A stretch of 40,665 nt of DNA from a virus, in IMG/VR virus record IMGVR_UViG_3300028025_004032, positions 1 to 40,665 of that record, one strand, 5' to 3'. Positions 1 through 7,787 of the stretch are shown here, one piece after another; position 1 is the first letter of the stretch, and every line of letters begins with the position of its first letter. The position numbers were made by a program, and so were the translations under genes. The notes beneath the pieces were generated by a model. That model was not told the origin of the DNA. It made no database searches and saw only the letters and a list, made by a program, of their open reading frames with translations.

Positions 1-251
1 TCTAATAATTCTGGAATCTTAACGCCTTCGCTTTCCAATTCGATTAAGACTTGGAGTCTCTGATGACCATCTACAACAAAAACATCTTCACCATTTTGCC
101 AACCGAAAAAAGGCATAGCAAAGTTGTTTTCAATTAATGACTGCTTTAGATAGGCTATATTGTAAGGTAGTTTTAAATTATCAGGCTGCAAACTTTGCAT
201 TTTTCGCCATTCAATTAAAACCTTTTCACCTAATATGCTTTTAATTTCCAT
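1..251 (-). CDS. ParB/sulfiredoxin-like domain protein, C-terminus outside window
   Basis: The 83 visible residues contain the ParB-type core VVDGHQRLQVL at about residues 59-69, preceded by a helix in which NIAYLKQSLIENN fits the ParB N-terminal fold. ParB/Srx domains bind nucleotides; phages often carry them as regulators or fused to a DNA methyltransferase. The reading frame is still open at window base 1, so a C-terminal domain may follow. The ATG at 251 sits only four bases after a perfect TATATTTG box (256-263), so the mRNA is probably leaderless. Domain assignment is good; function is inferred. Confidence 0.7.
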   Translation of the reverse strand, partial: MEIKSILGEKVLIEWRKMQSLQPDNLKLPYNIAYLKQSLIENNFAMPFFGWQNGEDVFVVDGHQRLQVLIELESEGVKIPELL

Positions 252-255
252 ACTG

Positions 256-263
256 CAAATATA
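256..263 (-). promoter_or_regulatory. Bacteroidetes -7 promoter element, leaderless
   Basis: Perfect TATATTTG on the minus strand, followed by C and three bases and then the ATG of the ParB-like gene at 251. The expected transcription start falls on or next to the start codon. No clear -33 element was found. Confidence 0.55.
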
Positions 264-479
264 CTAATTTAGTTCTAATGTTTTTATTTTTCTATCTAAA
301 TACCAAAGTGCCTTTTTTAGGTCTTCAATCTCTTTTGCTTTATCTTTTTTGCCTGCTCTTGATATATATTTTATAGTATTGCCTAGGCTAAAATCCAATT
401 CCCATGCCTCAATTACTTTGATAGCTTCGTATGTATTGTCCCCTCCGTAGTGTTCAGGGTGGTTTATGCTTTCATTCAT
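264..479 (-). CDS. DUF3310 family protein
   Basis: A 71-residue protein with the hallmarks of DUF3310, a small family common in phages: an N-terminal NHPEHYGG segment, a central helix IKVIEAWELDFSLGNTIKYI, then SRAGKKDK and LKKALWYLDRKI. The biochemical role of the family is not established; some annotations call it nucleotide-kinase-like without proof. It stops just before the ParB-like gene and its promoter. The repeats at 492-524 lie directly upstream and may control it. Confidence 0.85.
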   Translation of the reverse strand: MNESINHPEHYGGDNTYEAIKVIEAWELDFSLGNTIKYISRAGKKDKAKEIEDLKKALWYLDRKIKTLELN

Positions 480-491
480 TAACTTTTTTTT

Positions 492-524
492 ACTTGTTTT
501 TACTTGTATACAACTTGTTTTTAC
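492..524. repeat. 12-bp direct repeats around a palindrome
   Basis: ACTTGTTTTTAC occurs exactly at 492-503 and 513-524, a 21-base period (two helical turns). Between them lies TTGTATACAA (504-513), a perfect 10-base palindrome. The array fills the gap between the homing endonuclease stop and the DUF3310 start, as an operator would. Confidence 0.6.
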
Positions 525-525
525 G

Positions 526-1098
526 CTATATATTTATCCATTTATGTGATTTTTTATTAATTATATTTGATATTGTTTTTCTATTCTCACCTAATAATTC
601 GCCTATTTTTTCATATGTCATATTTTGATTTCGATATTCAATAGCTGCTAATATTTTTTCTTTATCTATTTTGGTATTATTACAGTATTTGCTTTTACAC
701 ATTGTACACTTTACTCCCTTTTTAATACAATGCATTACATTTTCTTTTTGCGTAGCCCATTCTAAATTGTCAACCATATTGTTTTGTTTATTACTGTCAA
801 TATGATTTACCGTTAATTTATTATCAGGATTTTCAATAAATGTTTCCGCTACCAATCTATGAACTAATTTTTGATAAGGCTTTTTATCTTTATATAAACC
901 TACAACTAAATATCCATTGTTTGCTAAAGTTGTTTTCATTTGTTTTCCTTTAACTAATCTAGATATTATTTCTTGTTTTTTAGTTCCACCGCTTGTAAAT
1001 AATGGAAAATCTTGCAACTTATCTAAGCTCCTAATATTACCATAATTACTTACTTCATATAATCCTTCATACCCTAAAATTGGCAAATATTTTTCCAT
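526..1098 (-). CDS. NUMOD4-HNH homing endonuclease
   Basis: A 190-residue free-standing homing endonuclease. A NUMOD4 motif opens the protein (LGYEGLYEVSNYGNIRSL). The HNH core follows at about residues 78-118: HRLVAETFIENPDN, VNHIDSNKQNNMVDNLEWAT. The C-terminal 50 residues (ILAAIEYRNQNMTYEKIGELLGENRKTISNIINKK, given here only as a description of a helix-turn-helix) probably contact the target DNA. The start overlaps the endolysin stop by one base (TAATG), so translation is coupled. Such genes are selfish elements cutting related phage genomes; a second one lies at 26136-26681. Confidence 0.9.
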   Translation of the reverse strand: MEKYLPILGYEGLYEVSNYGNIRSLDKLQDFPLFTSGGTKKQEIISRLVKGKQMKTTLANNGYLVVGLYKDKKPYQKLVHRLVAETFIENPDNKLTVNHIDSNKQNNMVDNLEWATQKENVMHCIKKGVKCTMCKSKYCNNTKIDKEKILAAIEYRNQNMTYEKIGELLGENRKTISNIINKKSHKWINI

Positions 1099-1517
1099 TA
1101 TCCTATTTTTAAAATTTGTTTTCTATTTTTTCCGTTAGCTTTAAATGAAACGTGAACCCATGCTGGTTCTTTTGATGTGCCATACTCCCAAATAAGTTGG
1201 TCAAAATTTAAATTATCTTTAATATATCTGTAAATATCAGCATTTGTAACTCCATTTATAGCTTGTATATCCATAGCCTCACCTGTCATGTGCTGTGAAG
1301 TCTTTGAACCGCCAACCGCTGTATTTAATTTTTTGCCACGATAAAAACTTGACAATCTTAATTTTCCATTAAATTGGTCAAAAATAATATCAAAAAAACT
1401 AGCTGTATGTTTAATATTATCTAAGTGTTCGTTTTCTGGAGTATTGTCAATTTTTTTTCTAATAGCAGTTTGACTATGACTGACTTGTTTTAAGTCTAAA
1501 TATTTACTTATTTTCAT
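1098..1517 (-). CDS. M15-family peptidase, probable endolysin
   Basis: 139 residues matching the peptidase M15A (D-Ala-D-Ala carboxypeptidase or L-Ala-D-Glu endopeptidase) fold. The zinc-site motif SQHMTGEAMD lies at about residues 74-83 and the second motif WVHVSF near 121-126, giving the two histidines and one aspartate expected to bind zinc. RLSSFYRG precedes the first motif as in the family. There is no signal peptide, so it would need the holin at 3130-3582 to reach the peptidoglycan. It sits in the lysis region. Confidence 0.85.
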   Translation of the reverse strand: MKISKYLDLKQVSHSQTAIRKKIDNTPENEHLDNIKHTASFFDIIFDQFNGKLRLSSFYRGKKLNTAVGGSKTSQHMTGEAMDIQAINGVTNADIYRYIKDNLNFDQLIWEYGTSKEPAWVHVSFKANGKNRKQILKIG

Positions 1518-1528
1518 TTAAGATTATT

Positions 1529-1867
1529 TTATTCAAAGTTTAATTCATTGCTCGAATATATGCTAAGGCTTCCCATTATATCTAGGTTATGCTTTTGGAA
1601 TATTTCGTCAAACAATAAGACCAGTATATTAGTTATGATATTAGCCTGGTGGACTTGCTTTATATACTTTGGCATTATATTGTCAAGCTCCCACAAATCG
1701 TATGTCTCACTAAAGGTTAATAAGTACCCTTTATTTTCAAAGTAATCATTCAAAGTATATTCGACTCCATACTTTTTAGCCAACTCCATTATATCTTTGA
1801 GCAATTCAGAATCTCTTGACCAATTACGAAGTGAAGTATTAAGCGAATTATTTAGAGACTCGTTCAT
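1529..1867 (-). CDS. hypothetical protein, lysis region
   Basis: 112 residues, no family recognised. The N-terminus repeats Asn/Ser/Leu (MNESLNNSLNTSL), followed by a likely helical region and a hydrophobic stretch ANIITNILVLLFDEIF at about 76-91 that could be amphipathic or membrane-associated. It is one base away from the metallophosphoesterase stop and 11 bases before the endolysin, so all are probably co-transcribed. A role in lysis timing is possible only by location. Confidence 0.6.
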   Translation of the reverse strand: MNESLNNSLNTSLRNWSRDSELLKDIMELAKKYGVEYTLNDYFENKGYLLTFSETYDLWELDNIMPKYIKQVHQANIITNILVLLFDEIFQKHNLDIMGSLSIYSSNELNFE

Positions 1868-1868
1868 A

Positions 1869-3053
1869 TTAAAAATTATGAGTTATTCTTGCAATTTGAC
1901 CATCTTTTTTATGATGTATAAAGGCTTCTATTGCTACTGGAGCGTGTTGGTAGCCTTGGCGATGATGCCAACTATCTGCACCGCTTGGACTTCTTAATGT
2001 TTCAACAGTTATTCCTATATAGTCCTTAGCTATTTTATGGTGTACGTGGTGACCATAAATATACCTTCTTGTGGTTTTGTCCCACATTTTGCTTTCTTGA
2101 GCTGCAAGGCTTGGCAGTAAATCCATTTTAGCTCCGTCCATGTGAGTAGTGGCTATCAAATTATCATGGTATTGAGTGTACTTTCTGTGGCTCATATCAC
2201 AATTGAAAGTAACATTCTCAGATAGCCTAAACCATGAATTTATACTATCTAATAAAAAGAATCCACTCATATAGTCATGATTTGAGGGATTATAAACCAC
2301 TTCCACAGGTGCTATCTGCATAAGTGTTTCGATTATTTCGACTAATAACTTTTTAGCCATGATAAAACTATCATACCACATTCCATTTACGTCTTGTCTA
2401 GTTCCGCTCGTTGTAGTATTTTGAGCATTGTCAACGTGCAATATGTCATTCCCTGCTATAAATATAATCTTATCAAAGTTAAAACCCTTTGACTTGCACA
2501 ATATACCATTCAGACCTTCCAATACTCGCTTAACTGCTATTTGACTGTTATAATCCTCACCAGTTTCAAAAGAAGACGCTATTTTGCCTATGTGAATATC
2601 GGCAGGGTCAAAGACTAGGCAGCATGAATCGGTTTTATTTTCGTAATTTATCTTATCATATTTCGGAGAATGCTTATCCATTTCTGCAATAATCAAATCT
2701 CGCAGTTCTAAATAATCACTTTCGGAACTTTTTTTGGTTGGTGCGTATTGAATCCACTGCTGACCAGTAGTTTTTGACGTGGATATTTTTGTTATTTCAA
2801 AATTGGAGGGTACGTCTATAGGTTCGCTTTGCAATTTCTCAATAGTAGACAATACATTGCCATTCTTATCTATTTTCTTTTGAGTTTCTACAAATTTTCT
2901 ATCACCGCTTACCCCTCTGAGCTCATTGATAGAGTCATTTTCTGCAAATGAAATCCAATATTTAGCCTGTTTCCTCCCAAATTCATGACCCTTTATTGGC
3001 AAGCCTAAATAATTAGCCTCGTAATCACTTAATCTTCTGCATAGTTTATTCAT
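1869..3053 (-). CDS. calcineurin-like metallophosphoesterase
   Basis: 394 residues. The C-terminal two thirds carry the metallophosphoesterase signature in order: DPADIHIGK (about 149-157), FIAGNDILH (about 199-207), NPSNHD (about 256-261), TTHMDG and GHHVHHK near the C-terminus. These supply the Asp, His and Asn ligands of a dinuclear metal centre. The first 130 residues are not recognised. Phage members act as nucleases or phosphodiesterases; the substrate here is unknown. A TACTTTTG box at 3081-3088 precedes it. Confidence 0.8.
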   Translation of the reverse strand: MNKLCRRLSDYEANYLGLPIKGHEFGRKQAKYWISFAENDSINELRGVSGDRKFVETQKKIDKNGNVLSTIEKLQSEPIDVPSNFEITKISTSKTTGQQWIQYAPTKKSSESDYLELRDLIIAEMDKHSPKYDKINYENKTDSCCLVFDPADIHIGKIASSFETGEDYNSQIAVKRVLEGLNGILCKSKGFNFDKIIFIAGNDILHVDNAQNTTTSGTRQDVNGMWYDSFIMAKKLLVEIIETLMQIAPVEVVYNPSNHDYMSGFFLLDSINSWFRLSENVTFNCDMSHRKYTQYHDNLIATTHMDGAKMDLLPSLAAQESKMWDKTTRRYIYGHHVHHKIAKDYIGITVETLRSPSGADSWHHRQGYQHAPVAIEAFIHHKKDGQIARITHNF

Positions 3054-3080
3054 TGCTTATTATTTTGTTTATTACTTCGC

Positions 3081-3088
3081 CAAAAGTA
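3081..3088 (-). promoter_or_regulatory. -7 promoter element with AGTAAT extension
   Basis: TACTTTTG on the minus strand, followed four bases later by AGTAATAAA, matching the extended motif seen at five early-gene promoters. It lies 28 bases before the metallophosphoesterase ATG at 3053. Confidence 0.5.
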
Positions 3089-3129
3089 CGTACTATTTTT
3101 CTATTTTAGCACGCTATTTTAAAAATATA

Positions 3130-3582
3130 CTAATCTTTTAAACCAGTCATATCTTTCTTTAGCCTAGTAAAGACTCCTATGATTTCTTTTATCAATGTTA
3201 ATAACGGTTTATTGCCTAATTTAATAGACGTTTCGTCAATAGATTTAACTTCTATATATATCCAAAGCACCGCCACCGCTTTACTAAATAGCAAATCTAT
3301 TCCGAACATTGTATTTGAGCTTACTATGACCGTATCTATCGTAAAGGCTAGCAATAGTGACCCCATGTAAAAGAATGTCTTTATAGCGAGGTTAAATAAC
3401 TTATTGCTTTGAAAGCTATTGATTCCGTTTAGTTTTATAGTAGCGTAAATTGCAAAGATAGTATCTGCAAAGACTGCCATACTTAGTAATGAAATTATTC
3501 CATAAATAGGACTTAGAAAACTTAAAGCAATTATAAAAATTGATTTCAAAAAAGCAGTAGGGTCAAAGCTATATAGTTTCAT
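3130..3582 (-). CDS. phage holin family protein
   Basis: 150 residues with three to four hydrophobic segments: FLKSIFIIALSFLSPIYGII (12-31), LLSMAVFADTIFAIYATI, FFYMGSLLLAFTIDTVIV (70-87) and LLFSKAVAVLWIYIEV (97-112). The C-terminus is basic (TRLKKDMTGLKD). The EVKSIDETS segment after the last membrane helix is typical of the toxin-secretion/phage-lysis holin group. It would permeabilise the inner membrane for the M15 endolysin. Family assignment is fairly secure; pore formation is inferred. Confidence 0.8.
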   Translation of the reverse strand: MKLYSFDPTAFLKSIFIIALSFLSPIYGIISLLSMAVFADTIFAIYATIKLNGINSFQSNKLFNLAIKTFFYMGSLLLAFTIDTVIVSSNTMFGIDLLFSKAVAVLWIYIEVKSIDETSIKLGNKPLLTLIKEIIGVFTRLKKDMTGLKD

Positions 3583-3591
3583 TATTTATAA

Positions 3592-3804
3592 TTAAAAAGG
3601 TCTTTCAATTGGTTTGGGTTCATATTCTATCTGCTCTAAATCTTTTACCCATAGTATGTCTTCATTCTCTGCATTCAATACTTCATATTCACTTATAATC
3701 CAATTGTCATTAATATCTTGAATAGGATTAAAATAGGAATCTATTATATATTCCTTGCCAACTAACAATTCTTTTTGCTGCTCTGTTAATAAATATACTA
3801 TCAT
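3592..3804 (-). CDS. small hypothetical protein next to tail fibre
   Basis: 70 residues, acidic, no recognised domain. The start overlaps the stop of the fibre gene by four bases (ATGA). Small acidic proteins directly behind a receptor-binding protein are often fibre chaperones or accessory tail proteins; here that is inference from position alone. The KEYIIDSYFNPIQDINDNW segment hints at a small beta domain. Confidence 0.6.
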   Translation of the reverse strand: MIVYLLTEQQKELLVGKEYIIDSYFNPIQDINDNWIISEYEVLNAENEDILWVKDLEQIEYEPKPIERPF

Positions 3805-4580
3805 ACGTTTCGGCTTAAAGTGGTTTCAAATGCTATAATAGCAGTTCTAAAATTAGCTTCCTCAGTGTCATTAAGTGATTCTTGAATACTAGCAAATGCT
3901 AAATTGCCTACAGAATATTCAGCTCCAACTGTATTATTTGACGCTAATAAATAGTAGGTTCCATTTATATTCGCTTGGTTAGTTGCTGTAGATGTTATAG
4001 CCGATGTACCTGGTCTGTAATATCTAAAACTACCTGATGCACTTTTACTCATTGTAAAAACTCCTCTTTGTGTTCCAGCTTTAGCTCTTCCAACTTGGCT
4101 AGTTCCTAAGCTAGAATAATCGACATTTGAAAACTCAGGATAAAATCTATTAAATGCCGTACCTCCACTATTAACAACTCCCATTGGCGATCCTACTGTT
4201 AATATATTTCTTATATACATTGAAATGGATTTATTTGTATTTGTTAAATGAGTTGAGTCATTTAAAAATGTATCTGCATAAGCATTCGTTCCATTACTAG
4301 TTATTCCATTTGAATCATGAGTTACCCCGCCAAAAAATTGTAATCTATATGCAGCGTTTAAATCTCTAGGGTCTTTTAAGTTCCATTTGTGAGTGCTAGC
4401 CGTTCCTCCAACTAAAGGATAAATAGCTTTCATTTTAGTCCATATATTGTCAGCTTTCATTTGAACTACCAAAGTATTAATAGCTCCTGAAATAGTAGCG
4501 TCTGTAATTCCAGCAGCGGTTAAGAAAGCCTGCGCATCAGCGTCATAAGGAACTCCAAAAGAATAAGGATTAATTATCAT
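3801..4580 (-). CDS. tail fibre / receptor-binding protein
   Basis: 259 residues. The start resembles N-termini of phage fibre proteins (MIINPYSFG), followed by a helical spacer (QAFLTAAGITDATISGAINT) and then a Ser/Thr/Asn/Gly-rich region with the alternating pattern of a beta-sandwich, for example FRYYRPGTSAI and GTYYLLASNN. LRDLNAAY-like and WNLKDPRDLNAAYRLQF segments recur in Bacteroidetes phage tail proteins. It probably binds the host surface. It overlaps the next fibre gene by four bases. Confidence 0.6.
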   Translation of the reverse strand: MIINPYSFGVPYDADAQAFLTAAGITDATISGAINTLVVQMKADNIWTKMKAIYPLVGGTASTHKWNLKDPRDLNAAYRLQFFGGVTHDSNGITSNGTNAYADTFLNDSTHLTNTNKSISMYIRNILTVGSPMGVVNSGGTAFNRFYPEFSNVDYSSLGTSQVGRAKAGTQRGVFTMSKSASGSFRYYRPGTSAITSTATNQANINGTYYLLASNNTVGAEYSVGNLAFASIQESLNDTEEANFRTAIIAFETTLSRNV

Positions 4581-5518
4581 CTAGCACCAATTAAAGTTAT
4601 TTTTAAACCTTTAGCCGTTCCATTTCCTATCTGGTCAATATCTATTGTAATTTCAGCATCGTCAGTTATTGCACTTGTAGATATTACGGCAGGCGTTGCA
4701 GCTGTTACGCTTGTCTTTTCTGTATTGTCTATTGTCAATTTAGTACTTAATACCGAACTTCCATTTTGATTTATATCGACTGTAAATATACTGCCTGAAC
4801 TTTGAGCGGTTGTAAGTGAAGCACGAACACCTGTCAAAGTAAATGCGCTTGGTACTCTAAAAGTTACTTTTCCAGTTCCTGTAGTTAGTGCTGTAGTTTC
4901 ATCTGAAGCAGCGGCTTGAATATTTACTGGAATACCTGCATGATTATCATATTCCCAAATAGCCGCACCTGTTGTAGAATCAGTACATACATAAATAGTT
5001 CCATCATCTAATGACCAACGGCTTCCTGGCAAATAACCTTTTGTGCCGTCTTCATTTACGGTTGGGGCAGTTGTAAAATTATACAAAGAATGTCTAATAT
5101 AAATACCATTTCCATCCATTACGTAAAGCCTTCCAGCTTCCCACTTTAATTCATAGCCAACTGCACAAATTTGAGCAATACCTTTTGTCCCTCCAAGTCC
5201 TGCATCTATAGTTCCCTCTCTTAGTCTTGAGGTGTTGTCAAAAAGTAATCCTTGACCAGCGTCAAAGCTTATATCATTAGCTCCAGAGGTATTTCCTTCG
5301 TCTAATACCGATTGTAAAGTTGGCACTTCCATTGGAGAAATCTCTACATAAGTAGAACCTGACCATCTGTATAGTTTATTAGTGTCTAAGGTTACATATA
5401 TTATGCTAGTTGAGCCTGTGACTGGCAAAGCTGCATAGTTAGCTACTTCTATAAATTCTTGAGTTCCGCCACCGCCAAAATCAAATATTTTTCCTTTATA
5501 TTCAAAATTTGTTATCAT
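4577..5518 (-). CDS. tail fibre / adhesin-type structural protein
   Basis: 313 residues. The segment ALPVTGSTSIIYVTLDTNK followed by LYRWSGSTYVEIS (about 29-61) is a widely repeated phage tail-fibre motif that forms a small beta-stranded, sometimes trimerising, unit. The C-terminal half is Thr/Ala/Ser-rich beta structure ending in KITLIGAR, like other fibre tips. An N-terminal glycine stretch (FGGGGTQEF) is a flexible joint. It is expected to be a distal tail or receptor-binding component. Confidence 0.65.
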   Translation of the reverse strand: MITNFEYKGKIFDFGGGGTQEFIEVANYAALPVTGSTSIIYVTLDTNKLYRWSGSTYVEISPMEVPTLQSVLDEGNTSGANDISFDAGQGLLFDNTSRLREGTIDAGLGGTKGIAQICAVGYELKWEAGRLYVMDGNGIYIRHSLYNFTTAPTVNEDGTKGYLPGSRWSLDDGTIYVCTDSTTGAAIWEYDNHAGIPVNIQAAASDETTALTTGTGKVTFRVPSAFTLTGVRASLTTAQSSGSIFTVDINQNGSSVLSTKLTIDNTEKTSVTAATPAVISTSAITDDAEITIDIDQIGNGTAKGLKITLIGAR

Positions 5519-5528
5519 TATATTTTAT

Positions 5529-6098
5529 TTAATATGTTTTATTTAGTATGAAAATATCACTATATATTGAGTTTCCTGCATTATTAGACCCCCATTGTAG
5601 GGTAACGTCTAAAGTATTGTTTATTGTAGTATTAAAGGTCGTATTATTAATAACATTAAACGCAAATCCTTGAGTAGATGCATTTGAAGTTTTAAGATAA
5701 TGAAACGAACCTAAGGAAACAATAGAGGCTACAGTTGCACCGCCTATTTGTCTAATAGTAAAATCAATATTTAAACTCCATACATCATTGATAATTGAAT
5801 TTGTTAAAGTTTGCACTCCGCTATCCAATAATACAATATTATTTGTTTTAGTTCTTATTCTTATGGTTTGATTATTTGCGGCATTTAATACTCCACCAAA
5901 AATACATCTAAAACTATCGCCAACTTGAAATCCATTTGCAGGAACGCTTAATGTTCCAACGCCTCCATTTATTAGACTACTTTCAGTTGTAGTTCCTGTT
6001 ATTACTGTACTATTGCCAGTTTGAGCAAATAAACCGTTTGTACTCCCATCTGTAAAGTCAAACAAATCACCAGTGAAGCTAAAACAGCACTTATCCAT
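5529..6098 (-). CDS. putative structural protein, jelly-roll-like
   Basis: 189 residues rich in Thr, Asn, Ser and Gly, predicted all-beta by eye (SLNIDFTIRQIGG, FAFNVINNTTF, LDVTLQWGS). The middle reads like a capsid- or tail-decoration jelly roll of the type that describes a smooth signal plus noise, common in phage fibre proteins. It begins MDKCCF, another cysteine-bearing virion protein. It overlaps the upstream gene by eight bases and stands at the head of the fibre cluster. Confidence 0.55.
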   Translation of the reverse strand: MDKCCFSFTGDLFDFTDGSTNGLFAQTGNSTVITGTTTESSLINGGVGTLSVPANGFQVGDSFRCIFGGVLNAANNQTIRIRTKTNNIVLLDSGVQTLTNSIINDVWSLNIDFTIRQIGGATVASIVSLGSFHYLKTSNASTQGFAFNVINNTTFNTTINNTLDVTLQWGSNNAGNSIYSDIFILNKTY

Positions 6099-6513
6099 TA
6101 CAATTTATTTTAGTTTTACAAATTATTTCCTCACTTTCTAAATCAACTATAACTACCCTGTAATTTACATAGGCATTGTCTTTGTTTAGTTCCTTTTTTA
6201 TATTATCCCATGAGTCTGGGTAGCTCTTCAATGGTTTTATGCTTATTATATTTTCTCTTGGAGCGGTCAATAATAAGTTCCCTATTGTGTTTTTAACGTC
6301 GGCATCGCATGTATCTTTAGCGAATAATATTACTAGCTTGTAGGTATTCTTTTCCATTTGCCGATTTAACATTTTAGGGTCAAAAAAGTAAGTAGTCTCT
6401 GTATTTCTTAAATAACCTTGATACTTTTTAGAATTAAATAGCTCATTGGACTCAGATAGATATATAAGCATATCCTTATCTTTAGGCTGCTTATAGATAC
6501 TAACTATATCCAT
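6091..6513 (-). CDS. putative tail terminator / neck protein
   Basis: 140 residues from the ATG at 6513; a longer form beginning with GTG at 6546 would overlap the preceding gene by 20 bases, so the ATG is preferred. No family is recognised by sequence. Its place directly behind a neck-type protein, mixed alpha/beta pattern (YKLVILFAKDTC, YVNYRVVIVDLESEEIICK) and length of about 140 fit a tail terminator or head-tail joining protein. That role is an inference from gene order. Confidence 0.5.
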   Translation of the reverse strand: MDIVSIYKQPKDKDMLIYLSESNELFNSKKYQGYLRNTETTYFFDPKMLNRQMEKNTYKLVILFAKDTCDADVKNTIGNLLLTAPRENIISIKPLKSYPDSWDNIKKELNKDNAYVNYRVVIVDLESEEIICKTKINCNG

Positions 6514-6526
6514 ATTTATTAAACTA

Positions 6527-7000
6527 CTAATTACCTTTGCTATCACCTATAATGTCTTTTAATAGATTTTGTTTTTCTTTTTCGCTCACTTTAAAAAAGT
6601 TCACAAAGTGACCTCTTATCTTATCTCCGTCTTCTTTTGTAACTACTATTTCGTACTCGTATGGATTTACTTCTCTTAATCCATTTTCAAAACTACTAAC
6701 AAGCCTTCCAGTTAATTCAATTGGCGGTCTGCCGCTTTCACTTTTTAGTTGACTATATCCACCCTCAAAGTATTTTGACTTACCTGACTCAGTTTTTTGC
6801 CCTCCTAATCTAACACCTTTATATCTTGCGACACTTGCATACATTGGTTCGGTGCTATACGGTTTCGGTTTATTCCCGTTTATGTCTTTATTATCTTTAA
6901 ATATTCTCTTCACCATTGCATCATGCATATCAAATACTGCCTCAGCAAAGTTCTTTTCTAGCCTCATTTGGTAGGCTTCAAAGACATTATCTAAACTCAT
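6527..7000 (-). CDS. putative neck / virion morphogenesis protein
   Basis: 157 residues from the ATG at 7000, which overlaps the upstream stop as ATGA; a TTG at 7009 is a weaker alternative. An N-terminal helix (VFEAYQMRLEKNFAEAVFDMHDAMVKRIF) is followed by PPIELTGRLVSSFENGL, matching the LxxTGxLxxS signature seen in HK97 gp10-like and phage virion morphogenesis (gpS-type) proteins. YEYEIVVTKEDGDKIRGHFVNFF gives the expected following strands. It would join head and tail. Confidence 0.6.
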   Translation of the reverse strand: MSLDNVFEAYQMRLEKNFAEAVFDMHDAMVKRIFKDNKDINGNKPKPYSTEPMYASVARYKGVRLGGQKTESGKSKYFEGGYSQLKSESGRPPIELTGRLVSSFENGLREVNPYEYEIVVTKEDGDKIRGHFVNFFKVSEKEKQNLLKDIIGDSKGN

Positions 7001-7785
7001 ACTAGCCAACTTTTAGCCTGTATTCTTGAGCTGCAATCAAAGCACCCACTATCTTTTAAACTTAATGAACTCAACTCTAAACTATATTGAGTTTCATATT
7101 CAGCTTTTAATTCTTTGTAGTCTTCATCTTGCATTATTCGTTGGTTAATTTCACCACTAAATAAGCCGTCAGTCAACAATATACTAGCTACCTTGTAATC
7201 CATTGCTATCTGAAATAATTCTTTATTAGCGCAGATAAAACTATGGTAATCGCAAAGGATAGAATAGTCTAGTAAAACTCCATTTATTCCAACTCTATAG
7301 TTAGTTCTGCCTTGTATGTTTTCGGCAAAATCAACTTCTACATATTTGAAATCTTTATTTAATATTATAGTAGTGGTAACTCCACTAACTACATTTACTG
7401 GTACTAATTCAACTACTGCCAACTCATTTGTAAATCTTAAATTCACCGTTCCTGTATATTGTACATTAACGTGAGCTTTATTAAATCTATAAAATTGTTT
7501 AGTAGCTGAGTTAAATTCATAGGTTTGTATTGTCGAATATGTATCCGTAAATCTCTCACCTAGAATCTCATTATATTTATTTAGACTTCTGCCCTCTTTG
7601 CTTAGTAATGCGCTTGTCATTGAGTTATAAGCTAGGTCAGTCGCCTTATCTATAGCATCCTGTGGATTGTCAAACATAGAGTATAAGTCTAGTTTGCTAA
7701 GGGTGTTGAACACACCGTCCAGAGTTCGTACTCCAGACGGTGCAGTTCCACACTTTATAAAAGAATAAGCAAAGCAGTTATTCAA
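6997..7785 (-). CDS. putative head-tail connector protein, uncertain start
   Basis: 262 residues if initiated at the TTG at 7785, two bases after the capsid stop; the first ATG in frame is at 7680 (227 residues). No family is recognised. It lies between capsid and neck genes and has a mixed alpha/beta make-up with a C-terminal CFDCSS motif. Connector or adaptor function is inferred from order. A strong symmetric hairpin (7708-7748) lies between the two possible starts: if the ATG is used the hairpin is untranslated. Confidence 0.5.
   Translation of the reverse strand: MNNCFAYSFIKCGTAPSGVRTLDGVFNTLSKLDLYSMFDNPQDAIDKATDLAYNSMTSALLSKEGRSLNKYNEILGERFTDTYSTIQTYEFNSATKQFYRFNKAHVNVQYTGTVNLRFTNELAVVELVPVNVVSGVTTTIILNKDFKYVEVDFAENIQGRTNYRVGINGVLLDYSILCDYHSFICANKELFQIAMDYKVASILLTDGLFSGEINQRIMQDEDYKELKAEYETQYSLELSSLSLKDSGCFDCSSRIQAKSWLV
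7708..7748 (-). promoter_or_regulatory. strong hairpin just after the capsid gene
   Basis: On the minus strand GAAC, CACCGTC and GAGT pair with ACTC, GACGGTG and GTTC around the loop ACGA: 15 base pairs broken by small TG internal loops. Plus-strand arms: 7708-7711 with 7745-7748, 7713-7719 with 7736-7742, and 7722-7725 with 7730-7733. No T run follows, so it is not a simple terminator. It begins about 40 bases after the capsid stop. Confidence 0.6.
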
Positions 7786-7787
7786 GA

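Noticed and set aside
431-628. Hydrophobic plus-strand frame opposite DUF3310 and homing endonuclease
   Set aside because: The Phe/Leu-rich translation comes from A+T-rich antisense of helical and Lys-rich proteins; there is no promoter.
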